Part shown: positions 1 through 7,550 of the stretch, piece after piece | Layout: every line of letters starts with the position of its first letter | Position numbering within the stretch: the first letter of the stretch is position 1 | Source of the DNA: Prevotellaceae bacterium | GTDB lineage: Bacteria; Bacteroidota; Bacteroidia; Bacteroidales; UBA932 | Length of the DNA stretch: 14,071 nt | NCBI GenBank assembly: GCA_031259645.1 | Contig: JAIRLC010000005.1 | Coordinates: forward strand, 1-14,071 | Direction of reading: 5' to 3' | Notes under the pieces: generated by a model | The model's database searches: none | The model's input: only the letters and a program-made list of their open reading frames with translations | Told to the model about the DNA's origin: nothing | Made by a program: the position numbers and the translations under genes

Positions 1-573
1 ATAAGCGGTGCGCCGGCAGAACACGGCACATTTAGTTATGCAATCTCCGCGAAGGGCTGTACTATGCCAGCTTTCGAGGGTACCATAACGGTGCTCCCCC
101 ATGTGCCAATCACCACTGCGTCTGCGTCCACCTGGTCCTATGACCAATTTATATGGTCTGACCGAATAGTGGGAACACCACTCAATTGCGAAAAAACCGA
201 GCACGTTTATGACAAAACAGACTTTTACCCTAAATTTGCCGTGATAGATGGGATCTACTACTATAACTGGAGCTGTGCGGACATCAATATGGAGCAGATG
301 TGCCCTACGCCCTGGATGATGCCACAACATTACTATGTCACGGATTTTACTGACCTGAAGCTCTTGCACAGCCAATGGTCACATTCCGGCCGTCTGACCT
401 CGGACGGTTGGGACCATGATGAAGATGGCGAGTGGTTCTGGTTTTACAGCGACGGATACAACGATGAATCCTACCCAAACACTCGCTTAGCCATGTGGGT
501 TAGTCCTAACATAAGCATCCCTCGTCAAGTCTCAAAGAGTGACTTGATCCCTGTAAGGTGCTTCAAGCTGTGA
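1..573 (+). CDS. C-terminal part of a surface protein with a FISUMP-like domain (5' end outside window)
   Basis: The frame is open from base 1, so the gene starts upstream and only the last 190 residues are visible. The first ~35 residues (ISGAPAEHGTFSYAIS, then GTITV) look like the end of an Ig/PKD-type repeat of the kind strung along Bacteroidota surface proteins. The remainder resembles the Fibrobacter succinogenes major paralogous (FISUMP) domain: YYYNWSCAD, then MCPTPWMMP (family pattern CPxGWxxP), a Trp/Tyr/Gly-rich middle and the closing IPVRCFKL (family pattern VRCVK). Such proteins are usually exported and thought to be surface-exposed; their function is unknown. No C-terminal sorting domain of the type IX system is evident. 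The ATG at 64 is internal, not the start. Domain naming is from remembered motifs, so moderate confidence; the open frame and stop are certain. Confidence 0.72.
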   Translation: MSGAPAEHGTFSYAISAKGCTMPAFEGTITVLPHVPITTASASTWSYDQFIWSDRIVGTPLNCEKTEHVYDKTDFYPKFAVIDGIYYYNWSCADINMEQMCPTPWMMPQHYYVTDFTDLKLLHSQWSHSGRLTSDGWDHDEDGEWFWFYSDGYNDESYPNTRLAMWVSPNISIPRQVSKSDLIPVRCFKL

Positions 574-955
574 GTGAAACTTAATCGTCCTTTGTTTGTT
601 GCCGGCCGTTTTTGCGGAGGAAATGTTGCGGCGTGGGAAGTGCGAAAGGGGGCTGTTGGGCAAAAGATGTATGAAGGATGAAGTATGTGATGTCCCGGAG
701 GGACGCGACCCCCATAACCGTAGGCGAAGCGAAGCGCCGCCTGCGGTTTACCGTAAAGCCGCGCAATTTGCGCGGCTCTCTGGAGTGCAACTTGCGCTGC
801 TCTCCTAACGCCTAACGCTTTACGCTTAACATGAAAACACAATAAATAAACTGGATTGAAAACGGAAAGACGACTTCTCACTGCCTTTCCGCCGTTTCTT
901 CTGCAAACCCTGTGTCTTACCGGACGGAAAAGGCAATCTTGCAAGAGTGGAACGG
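574..955. other. Gene-free stretch
   Basis: About 380 bases lie between the end of the surface-protein gene and the terminator at 956. Apart from the hairpin cluster (692-798), it holds a heptamer tandem (805-830: CTAACGC twice, then TTTACGC) and a CGGAAAG/CTTTCCG inverted pair (863-869 with 885-891). Short open frames occur on both strands but run through these hairpins and resemble no family I know. I see no TAnnTTTG promoter on the plus strand here. It may be a long 3' untranslated region or hold an unrecognised small RNA. Confidence 0.45.
692..798 (+). repeat. Cluster of four short hairpins, probably a dispersed intergenic repeat
   Basis: Four inverted repeats follow one another. They are 692-704 (GTCCC, 3-base loop, GGGAC); 716-726 with 738-748 (11 bp, one T-G pair); 757-766 with 768-777 (10 bp perfect, AGCCGCGCAA, 1-base centre); and 784-790 with 792-798 (7 bp, one T-G pair). 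In the two imperfect stems the mismatch is a G-U wobble if the plus strand is transcribed but a C-A clash on the other strand, which suggests selection as plus-strand RNA. I recall similar sequence between genes in other Bacteroidales, often mis-annotated as short proteins, but that recollection is unchecked. Short open frames across it are not credible genes. Confidence 0.5.
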
Positions 956-990
956 AAAAGCGGCTGTTCAAATAGAACGGCCGCTTTTTT
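956..990 (+). terminator. Strong intrinsic terminator
   Basis: A 14-bp stem (956-969 with 975-988, one G-U pair), a 5-base AAATA loop and a T run at 985-990. On the plus strand the stem is unbroken; on the minus strand the T-G pair becomes an A-C mismatch, so plus-strand use is favoured. No gene ends close by: the nearest upstream plus-strand stop is at 573. Confidence 0.8.
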
Positions 991-1016
991 CATTGCTGCG
1001 GGTCAACTATTTTTCT

Positions 1017-1024
1017 TATCTTTG
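1017..1024 (+). promoter_or_regulatory. Bacteroidota -7 box TATCTTTG before the antitoxin-like gene
   Basis: TATCTTTG matches TAnnTTTG. A possible upstream element ATTG lies at 992-995 with 21 bases between, close to the usual 19. Transcription would begin near 1031, about 12 bases before the ATG at 1043. This is the main reason for choosing that start over an ATG at 947, which lies upstream of both promoter and terminator. Confidence 0.6.
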
Positions 1025-1042
1025 CGGGAAAATAAAAAACTT

Positions 1043-1276
1043 ATGACAGCAACGCTTGAAAAAAGAAGTCGAACGCAACGGATTGACTATTATGTTTCGA
1101 CTTTAAAACGCAGTCAGCCCAAAATGCTGGAAAATGGACTAAGAACGATATACTTGCGGGCGATGGCACAAAAACTCGACAGCACGGTGCTTGCGAATGA
1201 AATCACCATGCAGGAAATAGTTGATGAAGTCAATGCGGTAAGAAAAGAGCATTATGAGAAACAAAACCGTGTTTGA
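1043..1276 (+). CDS. Small antitoxin-like protein, partner of a truncated PIN toxin
   Basis: A 77-residue, charged, probably helical protein (starts MTATLEKRSRTQRIDYYVST, ends YEKQNRV). I do not recognise a named domain. Assignment as an antitoxin is inferred from context: it is small, and its last 23 bases overlap the start of a frame that begins like a PIN-domain toxin, the classical antitoxin-first overlapping layout. The protein looks intact. An N-terminal basic stretch (residues 7-13) could contact DNA, as many such antitoxins repress their own promoter, but no operator is proven. The in-frame ATG at 947 is rejected because the terminator and promoter lie between it and 1043. The coding call is fairly secure; the role is inferred. 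Confidence 0.62.
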   Translation: MTATLEKRSRTQRIDYYVSTLKRSQPKMLENGLRTIYLRAMAQKLDSTVLANEITMQEIVDEVNAVRKEHYEKQNRV

Positions 1277-1367
1277 TGTCAATATCTGGATAAGTTATTT
1301 CATTACCGGCCAATCCTTAAAATTACTTTCCCTATCCGCGTTTAAAGATGAAATCTTTAAATCATGA
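1254..1367 (+). pseudogene. Truncated PIN-domain toxin remnant
   Basis: An ATG at 1254, overlapping the antitoxin-like gene by 23 bases, opens a 37-codon frame beginning MRNKTVFDVNIWISYFITG. This matches the start of PIN-type ribonuclease toxins: a hydrophobic strand, then the first catalytic Asp (D8) and Asn (N10) in FDVNIW, then a helix. PIN toxins are usually ~130-145 residues with three or four acidic residues, so ~100 residues and all later acidic positions are missing. The frame ends at TGA 1365-1367, only 30 bases before the uvrA -7 box, and nothing resembling the rest of a PIN domain follows. I infer that a deletion removed the body of the toxin. A short functional peptide is possible but less likely. 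Confidence 0.6.
1341..1361. repeat. 9-bp perfect inverted repeat upstream of the uvrA promoter
   Basis: TTTAAAGAT (1341-1349), a GAA loop, then ATCTTTAAA (1353-1361). It coincides with the last codons of the toxin remnant and ends 35 bases before the uvrA -7 box. It could be a small hairpin or an operator; without a T run directly after it, it is not a standard terminator. Confidence 0.5.
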
Positions 1368-1396
1368 AATTTTTAAATTATTTGGCTGAAAAAACC

Positions 1397-1404
1397 TATC
1401 TTTG
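1397..1404 (+). promoter_or_regulatory. -7 box TATCTTTG of the uvrA promoter
   Basis: Exact TAnnTTTG match. No clear TTTG at the ideal -33 position; a TTTG at 1381-1384 is too close (12 bases). Transcription would start near 1411, giving a leader of about 16 bases before the TTG start at 1427. Confidence 0.65.
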
Positions 1405-1426
1405 TAACTCATTTCTCTGAACAACT

Positions 1427-4201
1427 TTGGAACAGCAACACATCCACGTAAAAGGCGCCCGGCTGCATAACCTCAAAAACATAGAGGTGGCGATACCGCG
1501 TGACCGGCTGGTTGTTATTACCGGCCTGTCGGGCTCGGGCAAATCAACTTTGGCCTTTGACACTATTTTTGCCGAAGGGCAGCGCCGTTATGTGGAAAGC
1601 CTTTCGGCGTATGCCCGCCAATTTCTTGGGCGGGTTACCAAGCCCGACGTTGATTTCATTACGGGTATTCCGCCGGCCATTGCCATTGAGCAGAAAGTGA
1701 ATACCCGCAACCCGCGTTCTACGGTGGGCACCACCACAGAAATTTATGACTACCTGAAATTGCTGTATGCCCGCATCGGCCGTACTATTTCGCCGATATC
1801 GGGTGAAGAAGTGAAACGGCACAGCGTGACCGATGTGGTTGATTTTGTTGCGGCACAACCGGCCGGCACACGGCTTTACATCTTGTCGCCCATTGTGATG
1901 CAGGAGGGAATGGGTTGGATAGAAAAATTGACGCTGCTGCAAAACGAAGGGTTTACGCGCCTTGAAGCCGAAAAAAAAGAGTATCGCATAGAAGAAATAT
2001 TGCCGAAAATGTGGCAACATAAGAAGAAAACTTTTCGCTTACTGGTTGACCGGATAACGGCTTCGAACGACGCGGAAACCATGAGCCGTGTGGCCGATTC
2101 GGTACAAACGGCGCTGGAAGAAGGCAATGGGGTGTGCATGGTCGAAAGCCCGGACGGCAAAGTGAATCGTGAGTTTTCGATGCATTTTGAAGCCGACGGA
2201 ATTACCTTTGAGGAGCCCACCGAACACCTGTTCAGTTTTAACAACCCCATCGGCGCATGCCCGCGCTGCGAAGGCTACGGCCGCGTGATTGGCGTTGACG
2301 AAGACCTTGTGATTCCCGACCAAAGCCTGTCGATTTATAACGATGCGATTGCCTGCTGGCGCGGGGAAACCATGAAAGCCTACAAAGAAAAATTATTGCA
2401 GGTGTACGACAAGGTGAAGATACCGATTCATAAACCCTTTCGTGAACTGACCGCCATACAAAAACAAATGTTGTGGCAAGGGAGTATTTACTTCACAGGG
2501 CTACACGATTTTTTCAGCATGCTGGAAGCCGGTAAATACAAAATACAATATCGTGTGATGCTAAGCCGCTATATGGGTAAAACCACTTGTCCGGATTGCC
2601 ACGGCTCGCGCCTGCGCAAGGAAGCAAGCTATGTGAAAATAGCAGGCAAAACAATTAGCGAATTGGTGTTGATGCCGGTAGAAGTGCTGCATGATTTTGT
2701 GCTAAACCTTGAACTGACGGCCTATGAACAGGAGGTGGCCGGTCGCATCCTGATTGAAGTGCGCAACCGTTTACAATTTCTGCTGGACGTGGGACTGGGG
2801 TATCTTACGCTAAACCGTTTGTCAAGCACGTTGAGCGGCGGGGAGAGCCAGCGCATCAACTTGGCCACATCGCTGGGCAGTAGCTTGGTGGGAGCGCTTT
2901 ATATTCTCGACGAGCCAAGCATCGGCCTGCATCCGCGCGATACGCAACGATTGGTGAACGTGCTGAAACAACTGCGCGATTTGGGCAACACGGTACTGGT
3001 GGTGGAACACGAAGAGGAAATTATCCGTGCCGCCGACCTTATTATTGACATTGGCCCGCTGGCCGGCCGGCATGGCGGCGAAGTGGTGTACGCCGGACCT
3101 CCCACCGGGAAAACCGGAGCAGGGCTCACGTTGGCGTACCTGAACGGAACGGAAAAAATCGACGTCCCGAAACAACGGCGGAAGCTGCAGGACTACATTG
3201 AGGTGACGGGCGCCCGCGAAAACAACCTGCGAAATATTACTGTGCGCTTTCCGCTCGAAGGATTGGTGGCCGTAACCGGCGTGAGCGGGTCGGGCAAATC
3301 GTCACTGGTGAAAGGTATTCTCTACCCGGCGTTGGTCAAGCACTTAGAGATGTATGGCGAGAAGCCGGGACATTATGACAGGTTGCAGGGAGAACTGAAA
3401 CGTATCAAACGGGTGGAAATGATTGATCAGGACGCCATCGGGAAATCGTCGCGTTCCAACCCCATTACGTATATCAAGGCATACGATGAAATACGAAAAC
3501 TGTTTTCGGAACAGCCTTATGCGAAGTTGAACGGCTACGGCCACTCGCATTTCTCGTTTAATATCGACGGCGGGCGCTGCGAAGAATGTCAGGGCGAAGG
3601 CGTGATAAAAGTGGAGATGCAGTTCATGGCCGACGTTACGCTGGTGTGTGAAGCCTGCGGCGGCAAACGCTTTAAACCCGACATTCTGGAAGTGCGCTAC
3701 AAAAACTATAATATTGCCGACGTGCTTGATTTTACGGTAAACCAAGCCATAGAATTTTTCTCAGGACAGAAAGAACCCACCGCGAAAAAAATCGCCGGCA
3801 GGCTAAAGCCCTTACAAGACGTGGGGTTGGGCTATATCAAGCTGGGACAGGCAAGCAGCACGTTAAGCGGCGGCGAGAGCCAGCGTGTGAAATTGGCATC
3901 GTTTCTCGGCAAAGACACCGGCGCCGAGCCCATCCTGTTTATTTTCGACGAGCCGACTACCGGGTTGCACTTCCACGATATTAAACGTTTGTTGGAGGTG
4001 TTCAACGCCCTTATTTCGCATGGACACTCCATTATAGTGGTGGAGCACAATATGGAAATTATCAAGTGCGCCGACTGGGTAATCGACCTTGGCCCCGGCG
4101 GTGGCGAACATGGCGGGCGACTCGTGTGCACCGGCACGCCGGAAGAGTTGGCCTACTGCGTATACTCCCACACCGGAGAAGCGCTATCGGAACGGATTTA
4201 A
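1427..4201 (+). CDS. uvrA: UvrA, excinuclease ABC subunit A
   Basis: DNA-damage recognition ATPase of nucleotide excision repair; with UvrB it scans DNA and loads UvrB at lesions. At 924 residues it is near the family norm (~940). Both ABC modules are complete. Module I has Walker [10 protein letters not shown] (33-41), signature LSGGESQR (469-476), Walker [10 protein letters not shown] (493-501) and switch His528. Module II has Walker [10 protein letters not shown] (618-626), signature LSGGESQR (813-820), Walker [11 protein letters not shown] (838-847) and His874. Residues ~120-250 cover the UvrB-binding and insertion regions. Zinc ligands are C278/C281 and C388/C391 in the first half and C718/C721/C741/C744 in the second. 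The CxxC pair that precedes LFSFNNP in E. coli UvrA is replaced by FEADGI. The start is TTG, since a stop at 1418 and only ACA ACT separate it from upstream. It has its own promoter. Confidence 0.97.
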   Translation: MEQQHIHVKGARLHNLKNIEVAIPRDRLVVITGLSGSGKSTLAFDTIFAEGQRRYVESLSAYARQFLGRVTKPDVDFITGIPPAIAIEQKVNTRNPRSTVGTTTEIYDYLKLLYARIGRTISPISGEEVKRHSVTDVVDFVAAQPAGTRLYILSPIVMQEGMGWIEKLTLLQNEGFTRLEAEKKEYRIEEILPKMWQHKKKTFRLLVDRITASNDAETMSRVADSVQTALEEGNGVCMVESPDGKVNREFSMHFEADGITFEEPTEHLFSFNNPIGACPRCEGYGRVIGVDEDLVIPDQSLSIYNDAIACWRGETMKAYKEKLLQVYDKVKIPIHKPFRELTAIQKQMLWQGSIYFTGLHDFFSMLEAGKYKIQYRVMLSRYMGKTTCPDCHGSRLRKEASYVKIAGKTISELVLMPVEVLHDFVLNLELTAYEQEVAGRILIEVRNRLQFLLDVGLGYLTLNRLSSTLSGGESQRINLATSLGSSLVGALYILDEPSIGLHPRDTQRLVNVLKQLRDLGNTVLVVEHEEEIIRAADLIIDIGPLAGRHGGEVVYAGPPTGKTGAGLTLAYLNGTEKIDVPKQRRKLQDYIEVTGARENNLRNITVRFPLEGLVAVTGVSGSGKSSLVKGILYPALVKHLEMYGEKPGHYDRLQGELKRIKRVEMIDQDAIGKSSRSNPITYIKAYDEIRKLFSEQPYAKLNGYGHSHFSFNIDGGRCEECQGEGVIKVEMQFMADVTLVCEACGGKRFKPDILEVRYKNYNIADVLDFTVNQAIEFFSGQKEPTAKKIAGRLKPLQDVGLGYIKLGQASSTLSGGESQRVKLASFLGKDTGAEPILFIFDEPTTGLHFHDIKRLLEVFNALISHGHSIIVVEHNMEIIKCADWVIDLGPGGGEHGGRLVCTGTPEELAYCVYSHTGEALSERI

Positions 4202-4316
4202 TGTGACTAATTAAAAGACAGATAATAGAACATGGACTTTTAGACAATAGACAAAAACAATGTGCTAGTGTATTTTAGTTCTTAACTCTTAGTTCCCCTT
4301 TCCCCATTGAAAGAAT
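4202..4316. other. Intergenic stretch with heptamer tandem
   Basis: AT-rich, no gene seen. Three 7-base units lie in tandem at 4275-4295 (TTAGTTC, TTAACTC, TTAGTTC). No hairpin terminator for uvrA is recognisable. Confidence 0.4.
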
Positions 4317-4346
4317 TTTGGAATTGCAAAAAAAATACTATCTTCG
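4317..4346 (+). promoter_or_regulatory. Promoter of the mechanosensitive channel gene
   Basis: TTTG at 4317-4320, an 18-base spacer, then TATCTTCG at 4339-4346 (one departure from TAnnTTTG). The predicted start is near 4353, about 16 bases before the ATG at 4369. Confidence 0.6.
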
Positions 4347-4368
4347 TGGCGATTAATGCCGTTAGTTT

Positions 4369-5667
4369 ATGATAAAAAATGTAGAAGAGCTTGTCTTAAA
4401 ATGGTTGGAGTCGCTCGGCCTTGCTTCCGGAACGGTTTTCCTGTCGAACCTTATCATACTGGTTTGCGTGCTATCCCTGGCTTACGTGATTTACTACGCC
4501 GGCAAACGGATTATGATAGCGCTGGTTAAAAAACTTGTGGGGAGAAAAAAGGGGATATGGCATATCAATTTATTGCGAAAGCGGTTTTTTCACCGGTTGG
4601 CGTTCATTCCCGCGCTGCTGTTCATCAATCCGTTTATTAGGACGCTGTTCCTTGCGCAGGAATACGTCAGTCATTTTATAGTCATCACGTATAATGTGCT
4701 GTCGGTGGTCGTTATAAGCGCTATCCTTATTTCGTTTTTAAACGCGCTGGAGCACAACTACAGGAGCACAAAATACGCCCGCCGCAGTTCCATCAAGGGC
4801 ATTATACAGGCGTTGCAGACCGTTATTGTGATTATCGCCGTTATTTTCAGTCTTTCGCTCATCATAGGCGTGAAGATTAGTGTGCTGCTCACCGCACTGG
4901 GCGCTGCGTCGGCCGTGCTTCTGCTGGTTTTTAAAGACTCCATTCTCGGGCTGGTGGGCGGCATCCAGCTTTCGATTAACCGCATTGTGCTGCCCGGCGA
5001 CTGGATTGAAGTCCCCTCAGCCGGCGCCGACGGCACGGTTATGGAGATTTCGCAAATTTCCGTGAAAGTGAAAAACTGGGACAACACGATTGTTACGGTT
5101 CCTACTTACGATTTGGTGGCGCGCCCGGTGAAAAACTGGCGTGGCATGTCGGAATCGGGCGTGCGGCGCATTAAACGCTCCATTTATATCGACATGAATA
5201 GCGTGAAATTTTGTAACGGCGACATGCTGGAACGTTTTCGCAAAATTCAATACCTGCCGGACTATATCGACGGAAAACAGGACGAGATTACCAGAGAAAA
5301 TGAGGCGAAAAATATCCGCTCGGAAATGGAAATAAACGGCCGGCGGCAAACGAACCTGGGCGTGTTCCGTGCCTACCTGCAACGCTATTTGGAGCACCAT
5401 CCGCAGTTAGACAGCCGCTTTACCCTCATGGCGCGCCAACTCGACCCCACCGCAAACGGAATACCGCTTGAAATATATGTCTTCACGAAAACCACCGAAT
5501 GGCTGAAATACGAGGCCATCCAGTCGGATATTTTCGACCACATCATCGCCGCCACGCCCTATTTCGACCTCCGCATCTTCCAAAACCCTTCGGGGAACGA
5601 CTACAAGGAAACCACGAACGCGCTAACGAAGAGTGTGCGGGAGCTAAATGTCAAGCGTAAAGAATAG
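4369..5667 (+). CDS. ybdG: MscS-family mechanosensitive channel, YbdG type
   Basis: An inner-membrane channel that opens on membrane tension and releases osmolytes; E. coli YbdG (415 aa) gives a small MscM-type activity. This protein has 432 residues. Hydrophobic segments lie near 22-43, 76-94, 101-126, 144-168 and 169-198. The last is the pore-lining helix, rich in Gly/Ala (TALGAASAVLLLVFKDSILG). The beta domain follows, with LSINRIVLPGDWIEVPSAGA (201-220) and GTVMEISQISVKVKNWDNT (222-240). The YbdG hallmark KNWRGMSESG (255-264) and RRIKRS are present, and the C-terminal part (VFRAYLQRYL, MARQLDPTANGIPLEIYVFT) also matches YbdG rather than the short MscS. It has its own promoter and stands as a single gene before the peptidase promoter. 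The symbol is by similarity of motifs. Confidence 0.9.
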   Translation: MIKNVEELVLKWLESLGLASGTVFLSNLIILVCVLSLAYVIYYAGKRIMIALVKKLVGRKKGIWHINLLRKRFFHRLAFIPALLFINPFIRTLFLAQEYVSHFIVITYNVLSVVVISAILISFLNALEHNYRSTKYARRSSIKGIIQALQTVIVIIAVIFSLSLIIGVKISVLLTALGAASAVLLLVFKDSILGLVGGIQLSINRIVLPGDWIEVPSAGADGTVMEISQISVKVKNWDNTIVTVPTYDLVARPVKNWRGMSESGVRRIKRSIYIDMNSVKFCNGDMLERFRKIQYLPDYIDGKQDEITRENEAKNIRSEMEINGRRQTNLGVFRAYLQRYLEHHPQLDSRFTLMARQLDPTANGIPLEIYVFTKTTEWLKYEAIQSDIFDHIIAATPYFDLRIFQNPSGNDYKETTNALTKSVRELNVKRKE

Positions 5668-5675
5668 GCCGCCAT

Positions 5676-5706
5676 TTTGATGTTTCAACAAAAATAACTA
5701 CATTTG
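5676..5706 (+). promoter_or_regulatory. Ideal Bacteroidota promoter of the C69 dipeptidase gene
   Basis: TTTG (5676-5679), exactly 19 bases, then TACATTTG (5699-5706). Transcription should begin near 5713, 23 bases before the ATG at 5736. Confidence 0.8.
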
Positions 5707-5735
5707 TTCCATTGTAATCCATTAACTGATAAAAC

Positions 5736-7439
5736 ATGAAGAAACTCCTTGCATTTACCTTGTTGTATCTGGCTGTTGCCACCGGCAGCGCATACGCCTG
5801 CTCTAACCTGATTGTGACCAAAGGCGCGTCGAAAGACGGCTCGGTGTTCGTAACCTACACGGCCGACTCCCATTCGCTGTATGGCGAATTGTATTTCTGG
5901 CCGGCGGCCAAGCATAAACCCGGCGCCATGCGTGCCATTAAGGAATGGGATTCGGGAAAACCGCTCGGCATGATTAAAGAAGTGCCCGAAACGTACCGGG
6001 TCATCGGTAACATGAATGAGCACTCCGTAGTCATTGGCGAAACCACCTATACCGGCCGCACGGAACTTATCGACACAACCGCCATTATGGATTATGGAAG
6101 CCTTATTTACGTAACGCTTACCCGTGCGAAAACCGCGCGCGAAGCCGTGAAAACAATGACCGGCCTGGTGGCTGAGTATGGCTATTATTCCAGCGGCGAG
6201 TCGTTTTCTATCGCCGACCCCAACGAAGCGTGGATTCTTGAAATGATTGGCAAAGGCCCGGGCAACAAAGGCGCGGTGTGGGTGGCCGTGCGTATTCCCG
6301 ACGGATATATCAGCGGACACGCCAACCAGGCGCGTATTCAAACGTTCCCTTTGGAAAACGGAACCACCTCTATCAGCTCAAAAAATATTGACAGGATATT
6401 CGATCCGGCGGTGGAAATTGTGTATGCGCACGATGTGATTAGCGTGGCGCGCGAAAAGGGATACTTCTCTGGAAAAGATGAGGAATTTAGTTTCTCGGAC
6501 ACTTATAATCCGGTTGATTTCGGCGGTGCGCGCTTCTGCGACGCCCGTGTGTGGTCGTTTTTCAGGGAATATGACAAAAGCATGGATAACCACCTGGATT
6601 ATGCCATGGGGAAAAACCTGAAAAACCGCATGCCGCTTTACATTAAGCCCGACCGCAAACTCGACTTGCACGACGTGGCGCATGCCATGCGCAACCATTT
6701 TGAGGGTACGCCGCTCGACATGACTGCCGACATCGGCGCCGGCCCGTTTAAACTTCCTTACCGCTGGCGTCCTATGGAGTGGAACTATAATGGCACGACC
6801 TTCATACACGAACGCGCTATCGCCACCCAGCAAACCGGCTGGTGGTATGTGTCGCAATGCCGCAGTTGGCTGCCTAACGCGATTGGCGGCATCTTGTGGT
6901 TCTCGGTTGACGACCCTGCTACCTCATGCTTGACGCCTGTTTATTGCAGCAGCACCAGCGTGCCCCAACCGTTTGCCGTGGGCAACGGCGACCTGCTCAC
7001 CTATTCCGAAACCGCGGCATTCTGGATCTTCACCCGCGTGACGCACTTCGCCTACCTGCGCTATGACGCTGTGAGCGCCGAAATCCAAAAAGTGCAACAG
7101 GACTGGGAAAGAACACAGGCCGAAAAGGTAAAGGAAATCGACCAAAAAGCGTTGGCATTGTACAACAAATCCAAGAATAACACGAACGCCGTCACGAAAG
7201 TGCTTACCGACTATTCGGTAAAAGCGGCCAATGACCTCATGGCACGCTGGAAGCAACTCGACGCCTACCTTTTGGTGAAATATGCCGACGGCAATGTCAA
7301 AAAAGAAACGCCCGACGGGAAATTTAAGCGCAATGCGTATGGGCTTCCGGCCTCGCCGAGCCAGCCGCCGTACCCGCAATCGTGGTATAAAGCCATTGTG
7401 TATGACGCCGGGGAAAAATTGCAGGAGATTAAACAATAG
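5736..7439 (+). CDS. Secreted C69-family dipeptidase
   Basis: An N-terminal-nucleophile hydrolase of peptidase family C69 (formerly U34, PepD-like), expected to split dipeptides in the periplasm or outside the cell. It has 567 residues. Residues 1-21 form a signal peptide (MKKLLAFTLLYLAVATGSAYA), and cleavage after AYA exposes Cys22 in CSNLIVTKGASKDGS, the family's catalytic cysteine. The segment GESFSIADPNEAWILEMIG (~153-171), the GPGNKGAVWVAVRIPDGYIS region and the WYVSQCRSWLP/GGILWFSVDDPATSCLTPVYCS region are typical of the family. The C-terminal ~100 residues are charged and helical. The residues before Cys22 (S-A-Y-A) do not make a good lipobox, so signal peptidase I processing is favoured over lipoprotein anchoring. 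Substrate range cannot be read from sequence. Confidence 0.9.
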   Translation: MKKLLAFTLLYLAVATGSAYACSNLIVTKGASKDGSVFVTYTADSHSLYGELYFWPAAKHKPGAMRAIKEWDSGKPLGMIKEVPETYRVIGNMNEHSVVIGETTYTGRTELIDTTAIMDYGSLIYVTLTRAKTAREAVKTMTGLVAEYGYYSSGESFSIADPNEAWILEMIGKGPGNKGAVWVAVRIPDGYISGHANQARIQTFPLENGTTSISSKNIDRIFDPAVEIVYAHDVISVAREKGYFSGKDEEFSFSDTYNPVDFGGARFCDARVWSFFREYDKSMDNHLDYAMGKNLKNRMPLYIKPDRKLDLHDVAHAMRNHFEGTPLDMTADIGAGPFKLPYRWRPMEWNYNGTTFIHERAIATQQTGWWYVSQCRSWLPNAIGGILWFSVDDPATSCLTPVYCSSTSVPQPFAVGNGDLLTYSETAAFWIFTRVTHFAYLRYDAVSAEIQKVQQDWERTQAEKVKEIDQKALALYNKSKNNTNAVTKVLTDYSVKAANDLMARWKQLDAYLLVKYADGNVKKETPDGKFKRNAYGLPASPSQPPYPQSWYKAIVYDAGEKLQEIKQ

Positions 7440-7447
7440 CAAAAAAA

Positions 7448-7478
7448 TTTGCAAATTCATAAAAAAAAGCTATCTTTG
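7448..7478 (+). promoter_or_regulatory. Ideal promoter of rplS-tRNA-Arg
   Basis: TTTG (7448-7451), 19 bases, TATCTTTG (7471-7478): a textbook match. The start is expected near 7485, leaving a leader of about 65 bases before the L19 start. I see no strong hairpin in that leader. Confidence 0.85.
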
Positions 7479-7550
7479 CAACCCGAAATGTAAAAAAGCA
7501 ACCGCTTATTAGAACGAAAGGGTCAATAATGTTGCACAAAAATGATTGAA

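Noticed and set aside
525..971. Open frames on both strands over the hairpin region (also 581-790 minus and 596-808 plus)
   Set aside because: They run through inverted repeats and the terminator, have no promoter or family resemblance, and conflict with each other; they look like translated repeat DNA.
947..1042. Longer N-terminus for the antitoxin-like protein (ATG at 947)
   Set aside because: It would place a strong terminator and a TATCTTTG promoter inside the coding region; the ATG at 1043 fits both.
1544..4247. Several antisense frames over uvrA
   Set aside because: They are shadows of a high-confidence gene with both ABC modules intact; none has a recognisable domain or start signal.
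5736..5801. Lipoprotein signal on the C69 peptidase
   Set aside because: The residues before Cys22 (A-Y-A) do not fit a lipobox, and Cys22 is the expected catalytic nucleophile.
7485..7550. Structured autoregulatory leader before rplS
   Set aside because: About 65 bases with no convincing stem; nothing like a known L19 leader could be recognised by eye.
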